This document shows, piece after piece, positions 1 to 7,092 of a stretch of 64,000 nt of DNA. The translations under genes were made by a program, and so were the position numbers. Within the stretch, counting starts at the first letter, position 1. The number at the start of each line of letters is the position of its first letter. Source of the stretch: Planctomycetota bacterium. GTDB taxonomy: Bacteria > Planctomycetota > MHYJ01 > JACQXL01 > JACQZI01. Where the stretch lies: contig JACQZI010000038.1 of the NCBI GenBank assembly GCA_016207825.1, positions 30,949-94,948 of the forward strand, given 5' to 3'. The notes beneath the pieces are model-generated. The model worked only from the letters and a program-made list of their open reading frames with translations, was not told where the DNA came from and searched no databases.

Positions 1-514
1 CGGTATTCCATCCGCCAAACTGGTTCTGGCTGTTTTCTAAAAGATGCACGGCCTTTTTCAGGGCGTCATGCACTTCTTCATATAATGTCTCGTCTTCAAG
101 CATCCCGAATGATTCGGAAAGGAAGAGCGTCGAATAACCGTGCCCGTACATACCGGATTGCGTATCGGAGCCGGCAATGAACCCGTTTTTTAACTGGCTG
201 CCGATAATATATTTAAGCGCCCGGCGGATGTTTTCACTATATTTGCCTCGATGCGGTGTATGGCCTGAAGCCAGCCAGGTCAAGCCGGCCAAACTGGTGG
301 CGGCAACTGGATACCCGCCGCCCAGGCTGCCGTTTTTGAGTTGATGGTCGGCAAAATATTTCAATCCCTTATCAATCGCCTGGATAGCCTGCGTGGTAAT
401 TTCGGGCTGGTTACTGTTTTTATTAACCGCCTCATTAACGTTCTCGGCGCCGATAGTAAATAGGGGAATCAAACCCAGCAATAATATCCAAGAATAGACA
501 AGATGTTTTTTCAT
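1..514 (-). CDS. Partial exported prenyltransferase/squalene-oxidase-repeat protein
   Basis: The gene reads leftward out of the window, so only the first 171 codons are visible. It opens with a Sec-type signal (MKKHLVYSWILLLGLIPLF, then a likely cut after IGA). The mature part has helical repeats such as AIDKGLKYFADHQLKNG and ALKYIIGSQLKNGF with GGGYPVAATSLAGL between them. This is the alpha/alpha-toroid pattern of the prenyltransferase and squalene-oxidase repeat superfamily. Exported proteins of this kind are common in planctomycetes and usually have no assigned enzyme activity. The start at 514 is chosen because it gives a clean signal peptide. The C-terminus lies outside the window, so substrate and catalytic residues cannot be judged. 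Confidence 0.75.
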   Translation of the reverse strand, partial: MKKHLVYSWILLLGLIPLFTIGAENVNEAVNKNSNQPEITTQAIQAIDKGLKYFADHQLKNGSLGGGYPVAATSLAGLTWLASGHTPHRGKYSENIRRALKYIIGSQLKNGFIAGSDTQSGMYGHGYSTLFLSESFGMLEDETLYEEVHDALKKAVHLLENSQNQFGGWNT

Positions 515-620
515 CAACTCTATTTTAGGAAAATTCCACCCTAAGTCAACAAAATAATTGACTACATCCCTATTGCAATATATTAAGAGCATCTAACAAA
601 ATAAATTTCTAATGCCTAAA

Positions 621-740
621 CCGTCACCATGGTCCAGACTTGCTACTGGATTCCCGCCTTTGCGGGAATGACTCCATTCTGGGACTCCCGATTATCGGGT
701 GTACCCGAATCCCGCCCCAGCGGGAGGAACGGGGCTCACT
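621..740. repeat. Two dispersed palindromic repeats in the 515-851 intergenic gap
   Basis: At 621-672 lies a copy of the GATTCCCGC...GCGGGAATGAC palindrome with about 25 bp of shared left flank; the same longer unit recurs at 30007-30059 and its core at 25091-25113. At 688-740 lies a GC-rich palindrome (CCCGATTATCGGG, then ACCCGAATCCCGCCCC and GCGGGAGGAACGGGGC) of the same family as the copies at 4090-4192 and inside ksgA, cysS and moeA. I see no gene in the rest of 515-851. Confidence 0.7.
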
Positions 741-851
741 ACTTCTCCCAGTCCCTCCAATAGGCAGTCATCATTGAAGGCATTCTCAAATTCGCTATGT
801 TCGAAGTTTGCGGCTCCTTGATGTCAGCGTGATATCACCGCGTGACTAAAT

Positions 852-1137
852 TTCGTTACAGAGGGGGGAGCATCCGTTAGAAGGGTGGACTATAACCGTT
901 AGAGGCAGGGAGAGTAACCGTTAGAAGCGGGGAGTATCACCGTTAGAGGCGGGGGATTCTTCCACTTAAGATAGGGAGTATATCCGTTGGAGGGGTGGAC
1001 TACAACCGTTAGAGGATCGGGTAATAACCGTTATAGGCGGGGAGTATTACCGTTAGAAACGGGGGATTCTTCCATTTAAGATAGGGAGTATATCCGTTAG
1101 AGACGGGGAGAGGTAAGGTTAGAGGCGGGGGGAGGTA
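852..1137. repeat. 22-bp tandem array 1 (13 degenerate units)
   Basis: Thirteen consecutive units of exactly 22 bp, most starting CCGTTAGAGG and carrying a G-rich centre (GCGGGGAGTA). Unit boundaries fall at 852, 874, 896, 918 and so on to 1116 with no indel. Units 874-983 and 984-1093 form a 110-bp higher-order repeat of five units: the atypical fifth member, starting CCACTTAAG or CCATTTAAG, recurs exactly five units apart. Because 22 is not a multiple of 3 and stops are present, the array is not coding. Confidence 0.9.
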
Positions 1138-1151
1138 GTCCCCCCTCTTTA

Positions 1152-1602
1152 TTACTCCTTAATTTTCCTGGGGTTAGAATTTCGCTTAAATTGCTTTTTC
1201 AATGTCGCCAGACGCTGGTAAAGCGCCTCAGTCGTGCGATTCAGTATTGCCGCGGCCTTTTTTATATCCTAATCGCAGGCGAAAAAGACGCCTAACCAGT
1301 GCATGGCCGTCGAATCCGGCATGCCCAAACGGTAAAATATCCGCATAGACAATATTATTATCCGTGTCAATCATCTAGTTCGGTAACTTTTCCCATTTAG
1401 CATCGGTCTGCATCATAACGGTACATCACCAGCGTCGCCTCCGAAATGGAATTATTAGCATTTATCATCATCCGTATATTTAATGCAAAGCCTGGCAGGT
1501 TTTATAAGCGTCGCGCTGTTTAATAAGATAATAGTAGAGGCGGAAACCACGAATAATCGGGACCTTCAGCCGTATGGGGTAGGATATCCCGGAATGGGGC
1601 AT
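1152..1602 (-). pseudogene. Decayed gene ending in a Fis-like helix-turn-helix
   Basis: Read on the minus strand from ATG 1602, the DNA encodes MPHSGISYPIRLKVPIIRGF and then RLYYYLIKQRDAYKTCQALH before a stop. The coding signal continues in other frames with SEATLVMYRYDAD, then IDTDNNIVYADILPFGHAG, and ends DIKKAAAILNRTTEALYQRL ATLKKQFKRN. The last stretch has the pattern of a Fis-type or sigma-region-4-like helix-turn-helix. At least two stops and two frame changes interrupt it, so it is dead. What the intact protein regulated cannot be said. The stretch 1603-1714 upstream holds only GC-rich palindromic sequence. Confidence 0.6.
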
Positions 1603-1714
1603 TTCGGGGTTTTCCCTGAAGGGACACCCGACGGTACGCCCCACGTGCGGCGCTGACAGCCGAGGGGCTAATTAGAAGTCTCCGTAGGAGTGTTTTTATC
1701 GTAGATGCTGGGCG

Positions 1715-2581
1715 TTACTTCATTTCGTGGGCGGGTGGCTGTTCCACTTCGCCTTGTTCCGGAGACGCCTCATTATTAGAATTGCCGGTAGGGAATCCCG
1801 CTCCGCTTTGCTCCGGGAACGCACCATCTTTAAGATTGTCGGTAGGTGCGGGCTCATACGTCTGGTCTATCCTGGGAACAAGGGCACGAACTATTTTATC
1901 TATGGCGAACCTTAATTGCCTGCCGGCGGCGGATTGGTCTATCTTTACCGCGCCTTTGGTATCAATATAATACCTATTCATCCCAAAGCGGAAACTGCTT
2001 GCCTTTTCCTCGCGCCGTATTTCGCCCGTTCCGGCGAAAAGGATTTCCGCTGTATCAGTCCGGATTATCCGCGCGTCCACCGCCATGAATATGGAGAGGA
2101 TATAGGTTTTCTTACCGACTTCCAAAGCAGGCATCTTATTTATCGAAGGGAGCCCGACAGCAGTCCCGGACTGCGTTTCCTTTATCTCAAAATCCGTGAT
2201 GGCGCCGGTGAGTATCAGGTCCACTCCCAAAATTTTTCCCGCCTTAACCGCGGTTTCCGTGTCAACAATGCCTTCCATCTTCTGCTCGACAAGGAGCGCG
2301 TCCAGCCGCTCGCGTTCGACCACTACGAAACGCCCGGTATTCACCAGAAGCGTCGTGGCAATATCCACCGAGATTGAACCGAGGTCGGAATTGGTATGAG
2401 TCTGGTTGGTTTTATCCTTGAAAGGGATTACGGCAATGCGCTTTTTGACAAATCCTTCCGGAGGCGGTGAGTACGTGCCCACCAGTGTTTTATCCTCCCT
2501 GAATTCGCTTGACACCTCGGTCGTAGCGCAACCGGAAACAATAACAAACGCAATAAGGGAAACAATGATTATGTATTTCAT
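1715..2581 (-). CDS. CsgG/HfaB-family lipoprotein (paralogue A)
   Basis: The protein resembles the CsgG family (curli secretion channel and relatives), which assemble at the outer membrane. The lipobox is IVSGC with Cys at about residue 18. It is followed by the core IAVIPFKDKTN, then VVVERERLDALLVEQ and AGKILGVDLILTGAITDFE, all hallmarks of the family's alpha/beta domain. I prefer ATG 2581 over a GTG at 2596, because it follows a GGGTGG ribosome site and gives a tight signal peptide. The last 35 residues are low-complexity (AFPEQSGAGFPTGN, SPEQGE) and are encoded by a GC-rich palindrome (about 1786-1826) of the kind found elsewhere in the window. The next gene upstream is a close paralogue, so they may act as a pair. 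No curli subunit gene is nearby. Confidence 0.8.
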   Translation of the reverse strand: MKYIIIVSLIAFVIVSGCATTEVSSEFREDKTLVGTYSPPPEGFVKKRIAVIPFKDKTNQTHTNSDLGSISVDIATTLLVNTGRFVVVERERLDALLVEQKMEGIVDTETAVKAGKILGVDLILTGAITDFEIKETQSGTAVGLPSINKMPALEVGKKTYILSIFMAVDARIIRTDTAEILFAGTGEIRREEKASSFRFGMNRYYIDTKGAVKIDQSAAGRQLRFAIDKIVRALVPRIDQTYEPAPTDNLKDGAFPEQSGAGFPTGNSNNEASPEQGEVEQPPAHEMK

Positions 2582-2636
2582 AGGATTATCCACCACCCAG
2601 GATTATTTTCACGGCGCGGGATAAGTTTTGCCAGAA

Positions 2637-3341
2637 TTATCTGGAGAATTCCTTATCCACCTGAGGGATTATTTCCTTAAGCATATCATCCAGGGCCATA
2701 CGCATCTGCTTGCCCGCAACAGATTGTTCCAGCCGGACATAGCCGCCCGGAGCTATGCCTAAAATACCGGTGGATGTCACGTCTTCGTTACGACTGATTT
2801 CACCCGAGCCGGCGGCAACGATTTCCCCGCTGGTCGCATCGATAATGCGGCCGTCCACAGCGAGTTCAATATGGAGTTTTTGCATCTTGACTCCGCCGAC
2901 AAGGAAAAACGTCCCGCTTTTGGTTTCCTTGACTTCCCAGTTGGTTACGGAGCCGAGGAAAATATACTGTGCGCCCAGCATTTTACCCAATCTCACGGCG
3001 GTTTCACCATCAATCAAGCCTTTGTCCGCCAGCCCCTGTTCCGCGATAAGGGCATCAATACGCTCCCGCTCGATTATCCTGAACCTGCCCGTATTAAACG
3101 CGAGTGTCGTCAGCTGGTCAACGGCAATATTGCCGACTTGCCCCTTTATGGGACTATTTACGGTTTTATCCTTGAATTCGATTATGGCGACACGCTTAGG
3201 CTGGAAATTCGCGGGTGGCGGCGCGAATTTCGTGATGGGGGTTTCATCGGATGAATACGAGGAAGACACCCCTGTCGTCCCGCACCCAACCATCGTTATC
3301 AAGGCTCCCGCCAACAACAGCATGAGGCTTAGCTTTTTCAT
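2637..3341 (-). CDS. CsgG/HfaB-family lipoprotein (paralogue B)
   Basis: This paralogue of the neighbouring lipoprotein has the lipobox ITMVGC, and the core motifs VAIIEFKDKTVN, IIERERIDALIAEQ and LGKMLGAQYIFLGSVTNWEV, followed by VDGRIIDATSGEIV. The family is CsgG-like: periplasm-facing, outer-membrane-anchored lipoproteins, some forming ring channels. An upstream GTG would add 11 residues, but ATG 3341 follows GGGGGA at a normal distance and starts directly with the signal peptide MKKLSLMLLLAGALI. It is 55 bp from paralogue A and 58 bp from the zinc-ribbon gene, so the three probably form one transcript. The role is inferred from family resemblance only. Confidence 0.82.
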   Translation of the reverse strand: MKKLSLMLLLAGALITMVGCGTTGVSSSYSSDETPITKFAPPPANFQPKRVAIIEFKDKTVNSPIKGQVGNIAVDQLTTLAFNTGRFRIIERERIDALIAEQGLADKGLIDGETAVRLGKMLGAQYIFLGSVTNWEVKETKSGTFFLVGGVKMQKLHIELAVDGRIIDATSGEIVAAGSGEISRNEDVTSTGILGIAPGGYVRLEQSVAGKQMRMALDDMLKEIIPQVDKEFSR

Positions 3342-3399
3342 AATTTTCCCCCTTTCTTGTCCCCCGATTAACATCGGTGAGATTTACATTATATGTATA

Positions 3400-3939
3400 T
3401 TATATCTCGAAATCAAAAAGCTTGGCAAACTGGTCTTTCAAGCCGGTTAATTCCTCGTCCGTAATAGCCATCTCAGGAACTTCATAAATTTTCCCGTCCG
3501 GAATCCGTTCGAAAACCAGATACGGCTGATTATCCCCGCCCGCCAGTGAGGCAGGCTTAACGATATTTTCCTTTATTTTCAGTATCTTTCTCCTCAAGAG
3601 CACGAGCGAAAAGAGATAAATAATCTTCGGGCGCAGCGCCTCATCAACCTCAACAGGCTTATCCTGGACGGGAGCAATGAGGTTTTCAAAGAATTCCACC
3701 AGTATTTCGCGCGGGGTTTTAGGCTGTATTTTCTTCGTTACCTGTGTGCGCCAGAAAGAGAAAACGCCCTGGGATTTGCTTTCCCAGCAGGCGCCGCAGT
3801 AATCATTGCGCAAGAACTGTTCCGCCGATTTCTTTGTTTCATCAAGCAACAAAGCCGAAAAAAGGTATTCCCCTTCCGCCACCGGCTTAGTGCAGGAAGA
3901 ACATATTTTCTTTCCTTTTCCGAATTCCCAATCCGCCAT
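3400..3939 (-). CDS. Zinc-ribbon-like hypothetical protein
   Basis: This 179-residue soluble protein has an N-terminal pair of cysteine motifs, CSSC at residues 13-16 and CGAC near residue 50, that could bind one zinc ion. The middle has a helical segment rich in Leu and Lys (LFSLVLLRRKILKIKE). The C-terminal third, containing PYLVFERIPDGKIYEVPEM, is acidic. I do not recognise a characterised family. Similar short proteins with this ribbon, often annotated as hypothetical, are common in planctomycetes. It is the first gene of the minus-strand set that includes the two CsgG-like lipoproteins; whether it works with them is unknown. Confidence 0.65.
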   Translation of the reverse strand: MADWEFGKGKKICSSCTKPVAEGEYLFSALLLDETKKSAEQFLRNDYCGACWESKSQGVFSFWRTQVTKKIQPKTPREILVEFFENLIAPVQDKPVEVDEALRPKIIYLFSLVLLRRKILKIKENIVKPASLAGGDNQPYLVFERIPDGKIYEVPEMAITDEELTGLKDQFAKLFDFEI

Positions 3940-4089
3940 ATTTCAACGCCTTCTTTAGCAAGCAAATTAAGTCCCGTTCCTTCCGTCGGGGGTACCCCCT
4001 ATTATATCGAATACCCGCAGGGGACAGCTAATACAGCTGATTTAAAACAATTATTAGTCTTTTACCTTCTGCTTAATCCGCCCTCTACG

Positions 4090-4192
4090 AGGAATCCCTA
4101 TTTATCGGGTGTCCCCGAATCCCGCCCCGTTCCACGGGACCCCGATTATTGGGAGTCCCCGAAGGGGGCAAAGCGGGAGGAGCGGGGCTAAA
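4090..4192. repeat. GC-rich palindromic element, intergenic copy
   Basis: This stretch contains TATCGGGTGTCCCCGAATCC, CCGATTATTGGGAGTCCCCG and GCGGGAGGAGCGGGGC, which fold back on each other. It shares TCGGGTGTCCCCGAA with the in-frame copies inside ksgA and cysS. The rest of the 3940-4214 gap has a TATAAT-like hexamer on the minus strand (4001-4006) without a convincing -35 partner. Confidence 0.7.
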
Positions 4193-4214
4193 TCAGCTTA
4201 CAGGATATTTATTA

Positions 4215-5276
4215 TTATTCCAGATATTTATCCTTGTTTTCCGCCCACCATCTTTTCCACACTTCCGGCCGGCCACCCAGGCGCTTGCCGGTAATCTGGT
4301 TAAGAGAAACAAGCGCCGCGTCGATAAGTTCCGGCTTATCGGTGCGGTCAAGAAGGCTTATAAGCGTGGGCAAGCAAGCCAGGTCCCTGATAAGCCCCAG
4401 CGCCTTGATGCTGTTCTGCTTGACGAAATCATCCGGGTCGTTCAATCCTTTTATGACATAATCATAAGATCTGTCATCCACGAATTTACCGAGCGACAGG
4501 GCGGCTTCTGCCCTGACCTGCCAGCGCGCATCTTTCAGCATCATTTCCCCAAGCTTATCAATCCAGTAATCCATGCCTGATTCACCCAGGGAATCTATCA
4601 TCGTCAGTGAAACGGTCAGCGAAGAGTCGGGGGAATTTATTATATCCATCACCGCGCCTTCGGCAATACCGCCCATTTCCGCAATTGATAAAGTAAGTTG
4701 GCGGATAATATCCGCATTCTTGATTGATTTAAGGACCATCAGAGCCGGCTTTAAAACAGCTTTTCCCGATGAGCTGATTTGCTCTCTTGCCCACGTATGT
4801 ATAACCATATCCGTGGCTAAAAATTTATATGTCAAAAGCTGGACCATGGCGATCAGGGCTTCGGGTCCCAGCTGGACCAGCGCCTGGCGCGCCTTGTTCC
4901 ATTCGGAAAGCGAGGGTATTTCAAACCGCTCAAGTGCCTTGATTGTTTTCCCTTCCCTGACCAAAGCATCACGCGCCGCATCGGCAATACGCTTATCGGA
5001 ATTCGTTAAATCAGACATTAAATGGGCCAGGTGCACAGGCATGGTCAGCTGTTTCAATCCTTCCTGGGCCTTTTTCCTTTCTTCCGAAGATTCGCTGCCG
5101 AGCAATATGAATAAATCAGCGGCATATTTCGCCCGTTTTGCATCGGAAAGGATAAACGGCGTGGTGAGAATCGCTTCAGGCGGCGTTTCCGAGGCAACCG
5201 GTTTTTCAGGCGGAGCCGAACATCCGCCCAAAACCAGCACCAAACAAACTAACGCCAAAGAAATATGCATCCTCAT
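4215..5276 (-). CDS. HEAT-repeat lipoprotein
   Basis: The signal peptide MRMHISLALVCLVLVLGGC ends in a lipobox (LGGC), so the protein is probably anchored in a membrane facing the periplasm. The mature part is a helical solenoid. HEAT/armadillo-type units are easiest to see near the C-terminus: KDARWQVRAEAALSLGKFVD, DDFVKQNSIKALGLI and KPELIDAALVSLNQITGKRL. Such solenoids bind other proteins; no enzyme motif is visible. The start codon overlaps the stop of the upstream cyclodeaminase-family gene by 4 bp (ATGA), so the two are translationally coupled. Partner unknown. Confidence 0.8.
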   Translation of the reverse strand: MRMHISLALVCLVLVLGGCSAPPEKPVASETPPEAILTTPFILSDAKRAKYAADLFILLGSESSEERKKAQEGLKQLTMPVHLAHLMSDLTNSDKRIADAARDALVREGKTIKALERFEIPSLSEWNKARQALVQLGPEALIAMVQLLTYKFLATDMVIHTWAREQISSSGKAVLKPALMVLKSIKNADIIRQLTLSIAEMGGIAEGAVMDIINSPDSSLTVSLTMIDSLGESGMDYWIDKLGEMMLKDARWQVRAEAALSLGKFVDDRSYDYVIKGLNDPDDFVKQNSIKALGLIRDLACLPTLISLLDRTDKPELIDAALVSLNQITGKRLGGRPEVWKRWWAENKDKYLE

Positions 5277-5890
5277 AAATAATCTTTTAACTCGTTAAGA
5301 AGCGTATTCTGCCGGTTGATTAATTCTTTTACTTCTTTTTCCGTTTTTGCGATTACGGCCTTATCCTTGATAGAAACGAAATTGGCATTTACGTTCATCA
5401 GGCAGCCGTTGAATGCGGACTGGCTCAATAATATCGCTACGCCGAAATCGCTTTTTACATTCAGGTTAAACTTAAGGCAATCCCCTATTCCTTTAAGGCA
5501 TTCAAGGTTTTCAAGGACGGCCCGCATCCCTTTTAAAGGAACATCCATTGCACCAATTAGTGCAGATTGTATTTTTTTACTGCGCAATGTTTTCTCTTTT
5601 TCCATTTCCTTAGGGTTTTTATAAGCATTCATCACGCTTTCATAAGCTAGGCAGTCTTTTTCCGAAAGACTTAAAAGCTCCCGGCTTTTCTTACGGAAAA
5701 ACCCGCTGGCTTTTTTAAGAAGCTTTGCCTGCTCTGCAGGGGATTTTTTGATAATGATATCGCAAACCATTTTACCCAATGCCGAAGCCATCGCCCCGGC
5801 AAATGCGGAAGCATTACCCCCGCCCGGCACGGCATTTGACGAGCCCAATAAATCCAGGTATTTCTGTAACGGCATTGGGGGATATTTCAT
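5273..5890 (-). CDS. Cyclodeaminase/cyclohydrolase family protein
   Basis: The protein (205 residues) matches the formiminotransferase-cyclodeaminase C-terminal domain and FchA-like family. It begins MPLQKYLDLLGSSNAVPGGGNASAFAGAMASALGKMV, whose PGGG(N/S)A(S/A)A stretch is the family's conserved N-terminal segment and lines the folate-binding site. FchA converts methenyl- to formyl-tetrahydrofolate; cyclodeaminases act on formimino-tetrahydrofolate. Which activity applies here cannot be told from sequence. The rest is helical (KASGFFRKKSRELLSLSEKD), as expected for this all-alpha fold. It overlaps scpB upstream and the HEAT lipoprotein downstream by 4 bp each, so all three are co-translated. 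No other one-carbon gene is adjacent. Confidence 0.83.
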   Translation of the reverse strand: MKYPPMPLQKYLDLLGSSNAVPGGGNASAFAGAMASALGKMVCDIIIKKSPAEQAKLLKKASGFFRKKSRELLSLSEKDCLAYESVMNAYKNPKEMEKEKTLRSKKIQSALIGAMDVPLKGMRAVLENLECLKGIGDCLKFNLNVKSDFGVAILLSQSAFNGCLMNVNANFVSIKDKAVIAKTEKEVKELINRQNTLLNELKDYL

Positions 5891-6405
5891 TTTAATTCGA
5901 CCGGTTTAGGCAGATCCTGAAGGGAATTAAGACCGAGCAATTCCAGAAACTTGGGGGCGGTGCCGTAAAGAATCGGATGGCCCAATTCCTCGGAACGGCC
6001 GGCCATTTTAACCAGCCCTTTTTCCATAAGCGCCCTGACAATGGCGCTGGAATCCACACCGCGAATAGATTCTATCTCAGCCCGGATAACCGGCTGTTTA
6101 TAGGCGATGATGGATAAAACCTCCATGGCGGCATTGGAAAGCTTGGTTTCCTCGCGCTGGATATTAAGTTTGGCAAGCCACTCTCGGTAATCCGGCTTGG
6201 TGCGCATCTGGAATCCGCCGGCAATTTCCTGGATAAAAAACGCCCTGTTCTGCGCCTCGTATTCCTTATTAAGTTCGCTTATCGCCTCCTTAACCGCGGG
6301 AAGCGCTACATCGCCGATGACATTTTTAATCTTGTTGGCGGGCAGGGATTCTTCAGTGGCAAAGAGCAAGGCTTCTACGATTTTCTTGACTTCAAAAAGT
6401 TCCAT
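5887..6405 (-). CDS. scpB: Segregation and condensation protein B
   Basis: ScpB is the winged-helix kleisin-interacting subunit of the SMC-ScpA-ScpB condensin complex, which compacts and separates chromosomes. The 172 residues span both winged-helix domains: MELFEVKKIVEALLFATEESLPANKI at the N-terminus, then IQEIAGGFQMRTKPDYREWL, and ETKLSNAAMEVLSIIAYKQPVIRAEIESIRGVDSSAIVRALMEKGLV, the family signature. The length fits the family (about 170-200). scpA is not next door. It is the first gene of a three-gene overlapping set. No ribosome-binding site precedes the ATG; the promoter directly upstream suggests a leaderless message. Confidence 0.93.
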   Translation of the reverse strand: MELFEVKKIVEALLFATEESLPANKIKNVIGDVALPAVKEAISELNKEYEAQNRAFFIQEIAGGFQMRTKPDYREWLAKLNIQREETKLSNAAMEVLSIIAYKQPVIRAEIESIRGVDSSAIVRALMEKGLVKMAGRSEELGHPILYGTAPKFLELLGLNSLQDLPKPVELK

Positions 6406-6410
6406 AAGAC

Positions 6411-6442
6411 GTTATAAAACTAAAATCGCCCTGTTTTGTCAA
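6411..6442 (-). promoter_or_regulatory. Predicted sigma-70-type promoter for scpB
   Basis: On the minus strand TTGACA (6442-6437) is followed after 17 bp by TTTTAT (6419-6414), or after 20 bp by TATAAC. Either -10 places the transcription start within about 2 bases of the ATG at 6405. Confidence 0.5.
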
Positions 6443-6564
6443 ATGAATAATAATTTTATTTGGGCTTTCCGGGCAAGGGCGTCTAAATTACGGACAGGGA
6501 ATCCCCCGAAAGGGTTCGCGGGGTATTTATTATTCGGGCGGCTCGTATTAGCTAAACGGCCGGA

Positions 6565-6843
6565 TTAATATCTTTTTCCGAAATCTTTTCTCGGACCGCC
6601 GCCGCCTTCTCTGGGCGGGCGGGCTTCATCAATTCTCATCTGGCGTCCTTTGAATTCCTGCCCGTCAAGAGCGGCTTTCGCGGCTTCGGCTTCTGCCGGA
6701 GAACCCATCTCAACAAAACCGAATCCCTTGCCCTGTATGATATTGACGCTGTTGACTGTTCCATGCGCCGTAAAAAGGCCCTTTAGTTCTTCGTTAGTCA
6801 CCTCGTAGCTGAGGTTTCCTACATATAATTTATTCCCTTGCAT
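6565..6843 (-). CDS. RRM-domain RNA-binding protein
   Basis: This is a single RNA-recognition-motif protein of 92 residues. RNP-2 is KLYVGNLSY near the N-terminus and RNP-1 is KGFGFVEM in the middle; these carry the aromatic residues that stack on RNA. A Gly/Arg-rich tail (REGGGGPRKDFGKRY) follows. Small bacterial RRM proteins of this type are common in cyanobacteria and planctomycetes, often as cold-responsive RNA-binding proteins. The start at 6843 follows AAGGAG with a 7-base gap; an upstream in-frame start at 6867 would add eight unlikely residues. The gene stands alone with a strong promoter and an about 110-nt leader containing a hairpin. Confidence 0.92.
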   Translation of the reverse strand: MQGNKLYVGNLSYEVTNEELKGLFTAHGTVNSVNIIQGKGFGFVEMGSPAEAEAAKAALDGQEFKGRQMRIDEARPPREGGGGPRKDFGKRY

Positions 6844-6894
6844 GAGAAAACTCCTTCTTATTAACAACTTATTCGGGAAACAACTTAAACAGGA

Positions 6895-6930
6895 CCGGTT
6901 AAATTACCCGCCTCCTTTCGCTTTAACCGG
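6895..6930 (-). promoter_or_regulatory. Hairpin in the RRM gene leader
   Basis: A perfect 9-bp inverted repeat (CCGGTTAAA / TTTAACCGG) encloses an 18-nt loop that on the minus strand reads AAAGGAGGCGGG in part, a Shine-Dalgarno-like sequence not followed by a start codon. It sits in the transcribed leader between promoter and gene, where it could be a protein-binding or autoregulatory site. Confidence 0.5.
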
Positions 6931-6959
6931 GTTATGTTCAATTCCCTTTTCTTTTTAGG

Positions 6960-6988
6960 AGTATAACAAAGAGGATTCCCTGTGTCAA
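6960..6988 (-). promoter_or_regulatory. Promoter of the RRM gene
   Basis: On the minus strand TTGACA (6988-6983), a 17-bp spacer and TATACT (6965-6960) form a near-consensus sigma-70-type promoter about 117 bp upstream of the ATG. Confidence 0.8.
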
Positions 6989-7052
6989 GAAGATTTTCCA
7001 GGAACAGCCAAATTAATTTGTAATCGGGAAGCGCCCGGAATTCTTAATTATT

Positions 7053-7081
7053 TTGACATGGCGCAGGGCGAATCGTAAAAT
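7053..7081 (+). promoter_or_regulatory. Promoter of the nucleoside-kinase-like gene
   Basis: TTGACA (7053-7058), 17-bp spacer, TAAAAT (7076-7081). The expected transcription start is about 5 bases before the ATG at 7093, so the message would have almost no leader and no ribosome site. Confidence 0.75.
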
Positions 7082-7092
7082 TCCCCGATATT

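Noticed and set aside
852-1137. CRISPR array
   Set aside because: The units are contiguous 22-mers with no spacers, they vary from unit to unit, and no cas gene is in the window. The same holds for the arrays at 20757, 32803 and 63623.
1916-2377. Plus-strand open frames opposite the CsgG-like genes and other long antisense frames (for example 30616-31749, 16603-17604, 52414-52782)
   Set aside because: They mirror conserved genes on the other strand, lack ribosome sites and family motifs, and arise from the codon pattern of the true gene.
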